This document shows, piece after piece, positions 1 through 12,600 of a stretch of DNA of 64,000 nt. The stretch's first letter is position 1. Each line of letters opens with the position of its first letter. The stretch lies in NCBI GenBank assembly GCA_001600875.1, contig BCLD01000011.1:688355-752354 (forward strand), read 5' to 3'. Origin of the DNA: Solicoccozyma terricola (Eukaryota > Basidiomycota > Tremellomycetes > Filobasidiales > Piskurozymaceae). The position numbers and the translations under genes were made by a program. Below the pieces are notes generated by a model. It was not told the origin of the DNA. It did not search any database and was given only the letters and a program-made list of their open reading frames with translations.

Positions 1-507
1 AAGACGAGAAGCCATTAATAACATTGTATGAATTGAACGAGACTTTGTTCTCTGAAGCAGAAGTCGATGAGGATGGGAATGTTGGATTATGGCTTGGCGT
101 GAGTGCTTTTTTTTGCCACCTTTATAATCCCATGCTATGAGTTTGTTGCAAACTGACTTCTTTTGATTACCACTCTAATCGGTGTAGGCAAATACAATGC
201 TACTTTACCCTCTATCCGAAGCGATCACTCTATTAGCGCAGAAACTCGCTGTGGCGAACAAGTCACTTGAGAATACACAGGAGGATCTAGAGTTTTTGAG
301 AGAGCAGGTGACTGTGATGGAGGTGAACTTTGCTAGGGTGCATAATGTAAGTTTGGTTGCCAAGTATGGAACGTTGGGGTTAGGGTGCTCACCATTTCTT
401 GCTTTGCCTTCATTCAGTGGGATGTTAAGAGACGACGAGATCAAAAAGAATTAGATGCCAAGAAGGGAGTCGCTTCTGTCCGGTCGAACAAGGACCAAGA
501 GGAGTAG
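1..507 (+). CDS. PAC10: Prefoldin subunit 3 (VBP1/PAC10), 3' part
   Basis: This is the C-terminal part of prefoldin subunit 3, a component of the cytosolic hexameric co-chaperone that hands nascent actin and tubulin to the CCT chaperonin. The coding exons are 1-98 (already open at the window edge, frame starting at base 3), 188-346 and 418-507, joined by GT-AG introns. Conserved family segments are visible: YELNETLF, the GLWLGANTMLLYP stretch across the first splice, EEDLEFLREQ-like sequence (here QEDLEFLREQ), and EVNFARVHNWDVKRRR across the second splice, which is the usual end of the second coiled-coil arm. The tail ends at a TAG at 505-507. The 5' exon or exons are outside the window. Subunit 3 rather than another alpha-type prefoldin is supported by the ARVHNWDVKRRR motif. 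Confidence 0.9.
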
Positions 508-952
508 ACTGTTGTCATGGGAAGCAATAGCTTCTGGAAGGAAAAACTACCGTTGTAAACTGCTCTTAACGATAATATTCACGAGGTGTCTCTGAACCCG
601 CTTACGACCGATAATTCGCTGTGCTATAACCGGAATTCAAATAATAACTGCCCCTAACAACCGGCAGAATCGATCGGATGTTGTAAGCGGGTGCTTTTCT
701 TATTGCGCTGAAATTGTCTCACAGCTGTTCAACCTCCACATGTGTCAACACCATACAACTTTCTGTGTCATTACAGCCGTGCTTACTGAAGCAAATGTGT
801 GCAGGGAAGGGTCTGGACATTTGTATACCATCCACATGTACAAATGTATATATATGCCATCATAGGTAGCTCATGTCACAGCCCCTTCCACAATTGCCTC
901 GAAGCCTTTCACTCCAGCAGCATTCACCTTGAAGGATCCATATCACACCACT
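508..952. other. Intergenic region between prefoldin and reductase genes
   Basis: The region holds the 3' flank of the prefoldin gene and the promoter of the downstream reductase gene, which lie in tandem. I see no credible coding exon, no RNA gene and no notable repeat in it. Confidence 0.5.
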
Positions 953-2480
953 ATGTCGTCCATTCCATCCCAAATGAAGGCTGTTATCATCAAGGTGAGC
1001 AATAAGATGACCTGTTTTGGGTAGCGACCACCGGATTATACTCACACGGAACCGACATTCGATGCCCATACAGAACAAGGCTGCCGTTATCGAGACCATT
1101 CCTGTCCCTGAACTGGAACAGAACGATGTTCTCGTAAAGGTCGACTACGTTGCGTTGAACCCCACTGGTGAGATTTCCAAGCTCCGATAGACCTACCTCT
1201 ATGATACTGATCGTCCGTCCCCCCTGGTAGACTGGAAGCACGTTAAATACATCGGCAATGAAGGCTCTATCTGCGGCTGCGACTACTCTGGAACTATCGT
1301 CAAGCTTGGCGAGAATCTGAAAGACAGCTCAAAGAAGGTCGGTGATCGTGTCGCAGGTATGGTACATGGTGGAAAATTCCCCAACAAGGTACGAACAATT
1401 CCTTTTGGAGAAGCAGTCATATCTGATCACCGACTGATTGCCAACCTTCCCATCAATTCCAGGGATCCTTCGCAGAGTACCTGAAGACCGAGTCTGACCT
1501 GTGCTTCAAGATTCCTGACTCGTTCTCCGAGCAGGATGCGTCATGCTACGGTGTAGGGTTCGTGACCGCTGCTCAAACATTGTACAGTCGTTTGCAGCTT
1601 CCCCTACCTCCTGCAAAAACCGATGGATCCGAATGGGTGAGTGTTGGTGCCGCGACAATTTATATTTGCCCACCCCCCATTGACAACCCTGTGCACACCA
1701 TCAGCTGCTCATCTACGGCGGCTCCACCAGTGTTGGATTTTTCGCCGTTCAATTGGCCAAATTTGCTGGATACAAGGTAAGAGTCACACCGACGATGATC
1801 TTTCCGATGCGTATCTTATCGCGTTTCCATACAGGTGATCACCACCGCCAGCCTTCATAACTTCGACATTGTGAAGCAATACGGTGCCGATGCCGTCGTG
1901 AATGTGAGTTATCAATGTCAGCCCACGTAGGCGTCAAATGCTAATCGAAACATCCCCAAATCCGTAGTACCGTGACTCTGATGTGTCCAAGCAAATCAAG
2001 GAGATCACCAAAAACACTCTCACCAAGGGTCTCGACTGCATTAGCGAGAAAGATACGATCAAAATCAATCTCGAAGCCTTCTCCGACAAGCCTGGCCACA
2101 AGAAGCTCCAACTATTGCTTCAACAACCTGAGGAGACCAAGGCTTTGAGCAAAGAGAAGGACATTGAGGTGGAAACTACCTTCGCCTACACGTTAATGGG
2201 CAAAGTGAGTGGCGATTTGATGAGCGCTGTTCACAGCGTTTCTAACACGATTATCATCCTTTCTCAGGCTTTCGGCTTCGTACCCGGCGTAACACTACCA
2301 GCGATTCCTTCCGATCGTGCATTCTACGCCGAACTCTACAAGAAGACCCCGAACTTGATCACTGAGACCGGCATCAAGCCCAACCCTCTCAAAGTTGGCC
2401 AAGGCTTTGAAGGTATTCTGGATGGATTGAGCCAATTGGAGCAAGGCGTCTCGGCCACCAAATTGGTTTACAAGTTGTAA
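953..2480 (+). CDS. ToxD-like medium-chain (zinc-type) alcohol dehydrogenase / enoyl reductase
   Basis: The gene encodes an NADP(H)-dependent oxidoreductase of the medium-chain dehydrogenase/reductase superfamily, ToxD-like or trans-enoyl-reductase type, about 352 residues. I place exons at 953-994, 1074-1167, 1231-1388, 1463-1636, 1705-1776, 1835-1903, 1968-2204 and 2268-2480; all junctions are GT-AG and the sum is a whole number of codons. The N-terminal GroES-like fold is seen in MKAVIIK, the VLVKVDYVALNPTDWKH stretch and GCDYSGTIVKLG. The Rossmann nucleotide-binding loop is LIYGGSTSVGFFAVQLAK in exon 5, followed by a TTAS strand and YGADAVVNY. The C-terminus keeps FVPGVTLP and GLSQLEQGVSATKLVYKL, typical of ToxD-like proteins. 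The exact substrate cannot be told; the neighbours do not form a biosynthetic cluster, so a general redox role is as likely as secondary metabolism. Confidence 0.85.
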
Positions 2481-2865
2481 CGTGGAAATGTGGCATCGTC
2501 AAAAGTTAGGTAGTATGATTTGAACAATTAGGAAAACTGTCTTAGTGTCGTTATGAACCTGAAATATGACACAGCCGGCAACTGGAATTGCGCGAATCGT
2601 GTATCATGCCTTCTTGGGGTGGCTAGGTATTTTTCAACGCGACGAAAGCCTTGAACCGTGTATGCAGACTTCCTAAGCGACCGTGATGCCGTTCTGCAGC
2701 AGCGGCGGGGCATCTCTTACCACCTCGCCTCTTACCACCTCGCTGTCTTTCTCCGTGAAGGCAAAGCCATCATTAATGCTATAGGGCTGTTGACTGAGTT
2801 TCCATCGGTATGTACTTTACAAATATGAGCGTGCATTGCAGTCGAACGAACACCTTGTCTGTGCC
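2481..2865. other. Convergent intergenic region
   Basis: This is the shared 3' flank of the reductase gene (plus strand) and the pyrroline-5-carboxylate reductase gene (minus strand). A short direct repeat of a cctcttaccacctcgc-type unit is present near 2713-2745. No coding potential was recognised. Confidence 0.5.
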
Positions 2866-4189
2866 CTACTTCTTGACGTCCTGGCCAAGACCAGAGGCGT
2901 GGTTTGCAGCTACCTGAATCGCTCGGGCGATGGTCGATCTTACACGGCCGTCCTCCAGTGTTAACAGACCTGCGATCGTGCAGCCACCAGGAGCTAAAGG
3001 AAACGGGGAAAATCAGCTTAAATCATCTCGTCCGCTGAATCCAGAGATTTGCTTACTGGTCACGCTGTCTTTGAGTTGCGCTGGATGCAGACCGGTTAAA
3101 ACCATCCTCCCTGCTCCTTGCATTGCTGAAGATGAGTGATCACATGGAAATTCAGCATATGCCTTGGAACCCAACCTTCTACTTATCACTCACTCTGAGC
3201 AGCCAATTCTACCGCCTCCACTCTTGGCAAACCCATCATCACACCACCATCTGCCATCGCTTCCAACATGAGCGCCACGAAGGCTGGTCCGGAACCAGCA
3301 AGAGCAGTGCATGCGTCAAAGTATTTCTCGTCCATGAAGCGACATTTGCCGCAGGATGTGAAAAGGCCGAGGACGATTTCTTTGTGCAGAGGTTGGGAGG
3401 CGGGAATGGTGGTGACGACTGTCATGCCCTCGCGAATCTAATTAGGTGATACAGAATGCGATGAGCTCCTATCACATACTGTGATCGATCAACTAACCTT
3501 CGAAGGAGTGTTTGGCATGGCACGGATGACGGTTGTTGTGGAAGGACACCAGGACTGCAGTTGGGCAATCGTCACACCAGCGCAGATACTAATCACTATC
3601 TTTCCGTCCAGTGCAGAGTCCATACGCTTGCTCTGCAGAATCAGCTTTGCCATTTGGGGTTTGGCTCTGTTGCAAACAACAGATCAGTCCCTGTATGATC
3701 AGCGATGTCGAATTGCTTCTCGCTTCTCCCTAATTTAGACACTCACGCCACCAACACCACATCCGCCTGTGAAACAGCTTGGAAGTTGGCTTCCTCGCCA
3801 GCGAGAATTTCGACACTCTCAGCTAAACCGCCAATATCCTTGAAAGTCCTCTTGAGCTTGCGAACGGTCTCCTCCCTGCCCACAGTAGCGATGAATCGTG
3901 ATGGCATGGCGGCATCCGAGGCTTCCGCGATGAAGGATGAGGTGGGAGTCGACGTTCCGGTAGATGGTGCAGGTCTCCTCCCGTTGGAAAGAGCCGTCAG
4001 ACCATCCATTTGTTGGCTTTGACGTGCCTCAAGGCTGTCAAGGACAGCGCTGAGCACGGCGATACCCATAGTACCGCAACCTAAGTAGAAGTAGATAGTT
4101 CGTTCAGATGCACATTCAACTGTGCCGGGGGAGACGGAGACCACAGCTCGCTGGAAAGGCTCACCGATGATTGCGAGTGTGTAACCCAT
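2866..4189 (-). CDS. PRO3: Pyrroline-5-carboxylate reductase
   Basis: The product reduces 1-pyrroline-5-carboxylate to proline with NAD(P)H, the last step of proline synthesis, in the cytosol. Reading on the minus strand, exons are 4165-4189, 3747-4080, 3498-3666, 3194-3437, 3057-3125 and 2866-2993, giving about 322 residues. The start gives MGYTLAIIGCGTMGIAVL, the Rossmann glycine motif GCGTMG being restored only by splicing exon 1 to exon 2. Later come AKPQMAK, VISICAGVTI, VIRAMPNTP, the dimerisation/catalytic helix ALAGSGPAFVALMLEAMADG, and the C-terminal signature LKDSVTTPGGCTIAGL followed by LEDGRVRSTIARAIQ. A Ser/Thr/Pro-rich insertion (about residues 30-60) after the first Rossmann unit is longer than in bacterial enzymes. 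A CACGTG element lies 127 bp upstream of the start. Confidence 0.93.
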
Positions 4190-4315
4190 GACGCAGGAAG
4201 TCTTTGTAGCGGAGCAATGTGGAGACCTGACAAGCACGGCAGACTGGACTGATACAAGATAACCAGCATCTACTTGAAATATCAACTTGACTCGTTACTT
4301 GTTTAACAATTACAA

Positions 4316-4321
4316 CACGTG
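4316..4321. promoter_or_regulatory. CACGTG E-box upstream of PRO3
   Basis: The palindrome CACGTG sits 127 bp upstream of the PRO3 start codon and just beyond the end of the F-box gene. Function is inferred from position and from recurrence of the same hexamer close to other start codons in the window. Confidence 0.35.
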
Positions 4322-4346
4322 ATCCGCCCGCAGGCCATTCTCAGGA

Positions 4347-6516
4347 TTACCACCGTGTGTAAGGTTCCCTATATATTGGCTTAACTCGAGTCGGGGCGAT
4401 GTATTGGAAGGAAGGAACGTTGGCTCTCAGCCAGTCTTCGGCAGCCTTCTCCACTTTGGGACATCTCCTGATTACGAGGTGTTTTATCGGCAGCGGTCGA
4501 GTTTCGTCGTCGTTTCCATGGTCAGTGGTCGAAGCGGTCGATTCTTCGAGGACATTAGAGGTGTCCGCAGACGTGATCGGTATAACCGATGGCGGCCTCG
4601 GAGTTGTCGCCGAGGACTGTTTCTCACTGGAATTGCTTTCGGTTTGCCCGTTTAACCCGGCAGACCTTGCTCCGAATGGTCTCGGTATTGAGCCTGAAGC
4701 GATTGCCTTTTCTGGGAGGGCCGACTTCGAGAGCCGCGAGCGTACTAAGCGTAGGAGAGGACCGCCAGTTAATTCTTCATCGACCATGTCGAGGGACTGT
4801 AAAGAACTCCATCGCGTGGGATGTTGCGCCAAATGCTCGACGATTTCTGAAGTTGAGGTGTCGAAAGCCTCGATTTCGAGGGACTCCAGGGCCGGAAGTC
4901 GATCCAGTTGATCACATACTCTTTGAGGCCTACCAATCCCACCATAGACGTGCAATTTCTTGACTTTGTCAAAGTCAACAAAACCTTTTGACATTACTCC
5001 AGCCACAAAATGATGTAAGGGAAGCTGGATACTTTCCAATTCGGGAGCTCGCATCTGCACAAGCAGCGTGATATTATGTGGGTAATAAGTCCCCTTGTCT
5101 GCAAATCTCTTGAGGCGGGGAAAATGGAGCCGCTTCCAAGGAAACGTGCTCGGTAGGGAAAATCTGCTATCTGTGTATTGGTAGGTGATCGACAGCGACT
5201 CGAGGTTTTTGGCTTGATAAAGCAGGCGGTGAAGGGCTCCCATCCCGTCAGGGTCATCGTAGTTGCAGTGATCTCCGGAATAGGCAGAGTTAGAGTCAGT
5301 GTCCCAACCCTCCTCCCGATCTTCCTCTTCGGCTTCAGTTATCTCCTTCGCTTCGCGAGGTACTTCAGACTCGCTGATGAGAATGTCGAGATCGCACTCC
5401 CGCAGGTTAGCAACTTGAGTGCTACTGAAAGGACAGCAAACATCCATTGCCATGCCGATCACAGAGAGCTTTCGAAGCGATTTCGCTTCCTTGGCAAGGA
5501 GACCGTCCTCGGGTGATGGTAAGTGGTTTTGCTCGGGCCCTTCGAGATATAGCTCCTGTAAGTCTCTTAGTAAACCCTTCCAAGCAGTCATGACCATTTC
5601 CATGGTGCCCCAATAGCCTTCTTGGTGTAAACGGAGGGACTTGACCTGTGGCAAGACTTTTTTCAAACTCTCAGCAGCAATCTTCGCGGCGTTTGTCTCG
5701 GCGTTCCATTTGGTTCTGTCGTCCTGGCGTGAGAGGCCCATGTCGATACCAGAGATATTCCCACTAGACCGTTTTTTCCACGCTGCAATCTTTTGAAGTG
5801 CGCGGTCTCCGATTGGCGATTTACTGCCGATCCTAAGACGAGACCAAGCAGCCGGTTCTGCCAACGTAGCTGCTCTCCATGCCTTTGACACATGGGAGAT
5901 CCCAATGGAAAAGTCGGCATTCTTTTCAACACCGTATAGCAAGATATTGCGCCAGATTTCAGCAGGGAGTACTTTTATGGGATCTTGAGTTTTTTCCATT
6001 GGTTCTGTGACCCTTGCTTGGAGGCTGGAAAGTAGCGCTTCGAGTCTTGGTCGTTTATCACGGCTCGAAAGTGGAATTGCGAGATCAAGCATCTGAGCAG
6101 CACGACGCCAATCCTCGCGAAGCTGAAAGATATGGGAACAGCGGGAATAGCCCTGAGTAGACGCAGAAGGTAAGATTAGCTACATTTGTTCCTTCAGTAG
6201 TGATCTAGCTTTACTCGCTTTCGGTGACTTCGAATGTGAGGAAATGCACTGTCTTGCGACCTTCAATGCACTCGTCAGGTCTCCCAGCTTCTCATAAGCG
6301 GACGCTTTGAACTCTAAGATTTCTAATGTCGGTCCGTGGACAGCAATAGCCTGATGTTCTAGCATGTCAGTCGCGCTCGCCTATCGCGGTTGAACTTGAT
6401 GGACTTGCCTTGTCAAATTCGACGATTGCAGCTTCATAATCGGCTGTTCTGAGGTGTCGGGTGCCAATGCGGAAATGATCTATGGTCACATTGCCTTTGG
6501 TCCCCTTGCCACGCAT
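4347..6516 (-). CDS. TPR/F-box/LRR protein, Pof3/Dia2-like
   Basis: The product is a substrate-recognition subunit of an SCF ubiquitin ligase; the TPR plus F-box plus leucine-rich layout matches fission yeast Pof3 and budding yeast Dia2, which act in genome stability during replication. Exons on the minus strand are 6409-6516, 6219-6350 and 4347-6152, about 681 residues. The first two exons encode a TPR-like helical region (HFRIGTRHLRTADYEAAIVEFDKA..., then AYEKLGDLTSALKVARQCI and SPK joined to GYSR). The F-box is near residues 120-165 (KVLPAEIWRNILLYG, then VSKAWRAATL), followed by leucine-rich repeats such as LQELYLEG and LESLSITY. Both introns appear to start with GC rather than GT (GCAAGT at 6408 and GCGAGT at 6218); the second is needed to keep the conserved SPKGY junction in frame. 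A TCACGTGA element is about 85 bp upstream of the start. Confidence 0.8.
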
Positions 6517-6600
6517 GATGAATCAGGATCTATCTGTAAGCAGAGTATGTATGCTTTGCATGTTGATGAAACCCAGGAGCAACTAACATATGCATGGATA

Positions 6601-6608
6601 TCACGTGA
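6601..6608. promoter_or_regulatory. TCACGTGA palindrome upstream of the F-box gene
   Basis: The octamer TCACGTGA is 85 bp upstream of the F-box gene start (6516, minus strand) and inside the 3' flank of SEC16, in a 113-bp gap between the two genes. It contains the CACGTG core seen near several other starts here. Confidence 0.4.
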
Positions 6609-6629
6609 CTCGATGCTACAAATGGTCCT

Positions 6630-9600
6630 TCAGTCGATAGCTACATACCTCGGCTTTTTCTTGCCGGCTACTGATCCAGTTTTCCGAGGTGGACCGGCCA
6701 TCAGCTCTGCTGCAACTTCTGCCGCCGACTTGTTGAATTGTGGCGGCGCAGATCCAGGCTGCGGCAAAGCAGACTTCTGATGTCGCAGGGGGGGAGGTGC
6801 GCCTGGTGGTCCGGGAGGTCCTGGAGCCGCGGAGGAAGGTCGGGGCGGTGGGGCGGTCATTGAAAGCTGCGGTGGAATTCTGCTCATACCAGACTCAGCT
6901 GGTGATGCAGTCTGAGCACGAGGGGGAGGCGGAGTTGCTTTCGGAGCTTCAGGTGCTCCATTGGCCTGTTGGAAATCATTTGTCAACAACGGGTCTCAAA
7001 CAAGTACGAGGATCACACTCACTCCTTTGGCTACCCATCGCTTCAGCTCCTTGTCATAGACCATAGCATTATCGTCACCCAACTTGGCCTTGATGGGACC
7101 AGTTGGAGATCCTTCAGGCGTCTTGGACCACCATCTTCCAAGCCATCGGCCCGAACCACTCTGCTTTGGTGGTTCTAGAGAGAGAATGCAAGGTTAGAAT
7201 AGAAGTGATTCTTGCGGGGGTGAACGAACGCACGCTTACCTGAAGGTGTAGGTTTAGCAGACTCGGCTGGTTTGCTTGTTTTCACGTTCTCGTTGTTGTC
7301 ACCCGACTCTGGCTTAGGTGGACTGGCTCGCCTGGCGCTATTACCCAGGCCAAGATCGTCGACAGTTTCTTCTTCCTCATCCTGCCTGGATGCCGGGCGA
7401 TAAGACGATTGCGAGACTTGTTGGGTTGAAGATGCTGCTACTGTAGTGTTGTACGCCATCATAGGGTTGATAAAATTACTGGCGTCGGCTGCGTCACCAG
7501 TGGGCGTCCCCAAGTCGGTCGCTTCGTCGAAGTCATAACTTTGACCCCAGCTTGGCATGGCCACTACTGGAGCAAGCGAGCTCTCGATCTGATCGCCGTA
7601 CCCAGACGCTGTGGAAGACGGCCGTCGTGGTGCAAAGACGGGTCTCTCCTCTGCAGGTTGTGACGGTGGTGGGATACCGGTAAAATTCACGCCACTAAAC
7701 GTATTCGACCGTTGAGAATGAGCCGACGAAGGCCGATACTGGGATATTTCCATGTCGGGCGATCGGTGGCTCATTGCGGAGACGGTTCGATTCGAAGGCG
7801 GCATTCTCGCCCCAAGGCCATTAGCGCCGCTGAGGTCGTAGCTGGATGCAGCCCTTGCCATTTGATTGCCATGGACGCCCGAGGTGATAGTGGAGTAATG
7901 GGAGAACGGTCCAACGGCAGAATTCGCTTGCTTGGTACTATCGCCAGTAATCGCCTTACCGGTGATTGGATCCGCCTCGCTGCCCTCTTCGCCAGCGATG
8001 AATTTGGTGAGACGTCCTTCGAACCAAGAGCCGATTGAATCAAGGTTGGGCTTTGCAACCTTCTTCAGGAGAGTCGAGTCGTTCTTCCCATCCGCCGACA
8101 TGCGGTCAGAGAGCTCTGACAGCTTGTCCACAAGAACGGAGGACGCGGGCGGGTGTGCTTTCGACTGTCGCAGCGAGGTATTGATCGATTCGCAGTAACT
8201 AAGAATTGCATACCGCAGTTAGCACAATCTTCGGCCAGGTTTGCTCGTAGACTCACGATCTAGCCAACGATGCGTTGCCGAATTCCAACAGCTGCCAAGC
8301 CTTTCTTAACTTGTATGGCAAAAGGTGTGGCATACCACAGAATGCATCCTTGCCTTTCGGCACAGGCGCTTGTGACAAAGCATACTCCACGAGCTCGGAA
8401 TAGATGAGGGCCTCGGGATTGACGGTGCCATCAGGCGAGCCATACAGGGTTACCTTCGGTGGGTTCAGTTCGTTAATGACATCCCACGCAGAGACCTGAG
8501 GAGACAGCAGATAGCTGCGCGAACCAAGCCGCATCAGTGGAACGCCTCAGAAGCGCAAATCAATAACTTACCATACGTGAGCGGCCTGCAGTAAACCGGC
8601 CCTACGCAGCCTATCTCCCAACAAACTAAGTGTAGCTGGGTCACCTTTCCCGTTGGTGAGCACCGTGCAGAGGATATTACGCCATTCGCCCGCAGCGTTA
8701 GACGCCGCCATCCCATGAACCGAAGCTGGTAGTACCGTGTCTAGAGCGGTTGCGAAAGATCCTCCGAACATGCTGTAAGCAATGCGTAGTGTCTGTTCGC
8801 TGCCCGAAGGCGAAGAGGTACCTCCAAACCCGTCTGTGATGAACTTTTGGACGACCTCCTTCCAAAGCTCAGGCCCGAAACTGCTTGAGATCAGAAGTGC
8901 ATGAGACCAGAGACCCTCTTCCATAGCGTAGCGCACCGCATTTTCTTGCTCTCCAGCCAAAAGCAATTTTGACAGTGTCGCGGCCTCCGTGGATGATGCT
9001 CGACTGGCCCTATCGGTCCCAGATGCATCTGAACGGACGTTCGTATTTGAACGTGTTGATGGCATGGCTGAGGATGTCGGTCGCAGCAGAACACTCTTGA
9101 GCTCCGCAAGTCCGGAAGTCTCGCTGTGGGATGCAGATCCGCCGCTTAGAAAAAAGACAGTAGGACTTTGGAGAGTAGCTCACCTGACGGGTACTTTGCC
9201 CTCGTGGGTGATCATCAAGCGGATGATCTCCAACAAAACAACCTTTGCCTCCTGCTCGGCCCGCGCAACAGCGTCACCGCCCTTGGAAGCAAGGTAAGGC
9301 AAACCCGCTTCGATCTCCTTGGCAGCGTCTTCAATGAAATGCAGAACTTGCTCGCGCTTCTTCTTGTCTGCAGCACTGCCCTTCGTTATAGCTGGGTCGA
9401 ACAGTAGAGGTCCCGGGAACGGTATAACCGACATCGACGAGTCTGTCGAAGGGATGAAATCTCCAAACTTGCGTATCGCAACCTTCCGACTGCCACTAGG
9501 CCCGCCATAGCCGTGCGGTTGCATAAGGGCCGCTTCATCTGCTTCGGCGTCCTGGAAAGCCGAAACTACGAAGCCTGACGCTCCGAAGGTAAAGGTAGGC

Positions 9601-12600
9601 ATACGGCGGCCAGCCCCAACTGCCCTTCCCAAGGGGTCCTCCTCGATTCCCATCATTTCGGAGTTGATCGGAGGCTCATAGCTGCTGCTGAATCCGGTAC
9701 CCCCTTGATCGAATGCTGAATGATCAGCGTGTGGGTCGGATATGGCAATCGGTTGTGTGGAGCTGTTCCGGTAGGCATCCGCCGGTGGATCCGAAAATGA
9801 TACCCTGGGCGCCGTCGGCGCGCTCGTAACGCCTGCATAAGACGACATGGGTGGTAACGTGGGCGCCGCACTGTATGATCCCGCCACCTGCATAGGTTCG
9901 TAATGATTGCCCTGTGGCGTGAAAGCTGAATCAGCGCTAGGTTGATGAGGTAGGGCGTACGGATCATCGTTGGCGGGAAGTGATGGGGCGTATGACATTG
10001 TTCGGAATTGACTTGCAGGTCGGGGCACGAAGATTTCTGATGGTTGGCTGGAGGTGTATGGGTTGGGTGACTCGGTTTGCAGCACGTTGGACGGTTGGGA
10101 GGGAATTGTAGATGTACTCTGTGACTGCGATTGCGGAGACGTAAAGGTAGACTCGGTGATTGGCGGTCGTACCTTCTGCGGCGATTGGAGATGTCCAGTC
10201 TTTAGAGGCAGATTTGGTCCGGCGTACGGGTGGTAAGACTGATGCGATTGAGCGAGCTGCCCAGATTCCTCCTCGTCATCTTCGAAGGGCCGGTCGTCTT
10301 CCAAAGCAAATGCACCACCTTCCGGGTCTTGTTCCTCTGGTATCGGTTGCTGGCGAGCAGAATCTACAGCAGAGTCTCGCCTGGGTCCATCAGAGCCAAA
10401 GAAATCCTCTATATCGTCAGCAGAGTTGTAGGAATAATCCCCATGCCATTCGTCTGCCTGGTGAGGGGCGACCGCCGGGTGTGCGTCCTTGCCCACTGCC
10501 ACTGTGGCCGAATCATGATCAAGTTCCGCTTCTATGCGAGACGACCGGGTGGAAGAGTCCTTGTGGCGAGTCAGAAACGTGTTCTGCGAGAGGTCAGGAG
10601 GAGGAGTAGATTGATATGCTGAAGGAGATGAGACTTGATAAGGTGGATGAGCTGGAGGAGCCGGAGGAGTAAAGTGGTCCTGAGAGGATGTGGAAGTAGT
10701 GGGTCGGTGCGACGGGAAAACAGGTTGGGCATACGCGGCTGGTACTTGTGGTGCCTGAGGTAAATGCGTGCTGGATGGTTGTGGTACGAATTGAGACAGC
10801 GGAGCTGACGGAGGCGCTTGAGGCGGGGCCGGCGGGGTGAAGCTGGCCTGTTGCGAAAACATGCTTTGACTTCGATATATGCCACTCGGTGGTCCCGCAG
10901 CAACAGACGGTGCGGTCGGATAGCTTGCTGTACTAGCTAACGTCGCCTCATGTGTCGATGGCGAAGTTACGTTCCTCAAAGGCTGCGTGACCGATCGGCT
11001 TCTTGGAGGCCCAGCGAAGGATGCAATCGGAGGATCAAAGCCTGTCGCAGGTTGGGAGTAGGTTGTATGTTTGGGTGGCCCTACCGCTTGTCGGGAGGTC
11101 GACCGTGGTGGTCCGGGAGGCGGCGGAGGGGCAATCACCGGTGGCGGCGAAGTGAAATGAGGTACATTGGCGGGAGAAGCGGCCATACCCATGATCGGTA
11201 GTGGTGCGGAGCTGGATGCACGCAGAAATGACCTGGACGGTTTCGAGAGGAGAGGAGGGTCGTAAGCTGTATTCTGCTTTGGTCGTTCGATTGGCTTCGA
11301 GACGGGTTTTTGAGGCGGAGGCTGAGGAAATGCGGATGGCGTTACATATGGCGCTGCGGATGGTGAAGGGGCGTAAGGTGTCGTGGCGTATGCCTGCGCT
11401 GCAAGTGATGGGGCGTAAGGGTTGGTTGGAGGTGTGTATGCATTATCCACTACAGGTGCGTAATTGGCGGACACTGTTGGTGACGAAGTGTAAGCCATGG
11501 CGGCTGACGGTATGGCATACACTGCTGGAGCGGCGTGATACGAGGATGTTGGAATTTGAGGTTGTTGCCTCGCTGCTGGCGCAGGAGCATACGGATCGAC
11601 CGTGGTAGAGGTTGATAGCGGACTATATGGAGAAACGGCTGCTGGTTCTGGCACTGGTGTCGAAGTCGACGGCTGCGGAACGGCTTTGGTGGACAATAGA
11701 ATAGGTCAATCGCCGGTGTCCACCGTCGTTACGCACCCCCAACTCACCAGCATCAACGCCATCGGGAAACATCCCTCTGGCCACCTCCCTCCTTTCATCC
11801 TCAGTATACCAGTTCCATCCACCAGCTTCATCCAACCACCCTTCTGGGACCCCATGCAGGTCGAGATCGGCATCCTCCCATGAATCTACTCCGGATGGTT
11901 GTGGCTGTGGTTGTGGTTGGATCCCCTCTGGACTACTCCGTTCCGCCCGATCTTCAGACAGTTCTAACGGGCCCAGCCAATCGTCCTTTTCTCCACCGGC
12001 GAATAGATCGTCAGGAGTCTTCTCGACCTCATCGATGGAAGCTGCCTGATCAAAATTCGCCGGCTCGTCACCCCCTCGTAATAGATCATCGAATTCGGAC
12101 ATCGGTGCAGCTCCAAACAAACCACCTTCATCCTCTGCATCCTTCCCATCTCCAAATGGTGTCTCCACATCCTCAACAGGTGGTTCAGGTGCCGACTGCT
12201 GAACATTTGGTGCTAGAAGATCATCTAGCTCCGTCGATGGTCCACCAACACCGAACAGAGGTTCCTCCAGGATTGTATCTGAGCTAAATAGCTCTTTTGC
12301 CGATTCCTGAGGTGTTGATGAATCCGGCGCTTGAGTATGCGGTTCAAAGATATCATCAAGTTCCGTAGACGGTCCAGTAGTATCAAACAGAGGTTCTTCA
12401 TCGAATTCCGTGATTTTAGATAGCTCTTTAGCTGATTGTGATTCGACATGTATATTGGGCGGTGGTGAGTTTTCTGATTGAGAGATTAGAATATCATCGA
12501 ATTCTGAAATTCCATCAGTTGAGAAAAGAGGTTCTTGATCTGTAGGAACCGGAAATAGCTCGTCTGTTGATTCCTCACGCGGTTCGTGGACGTGCGGTTG

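Noticed and set aside
4399..4911. 170-codon plus-strand frame
   Set aside because: It is antisense to the leucine-rich exon of the F-box gene and shows no independent support.
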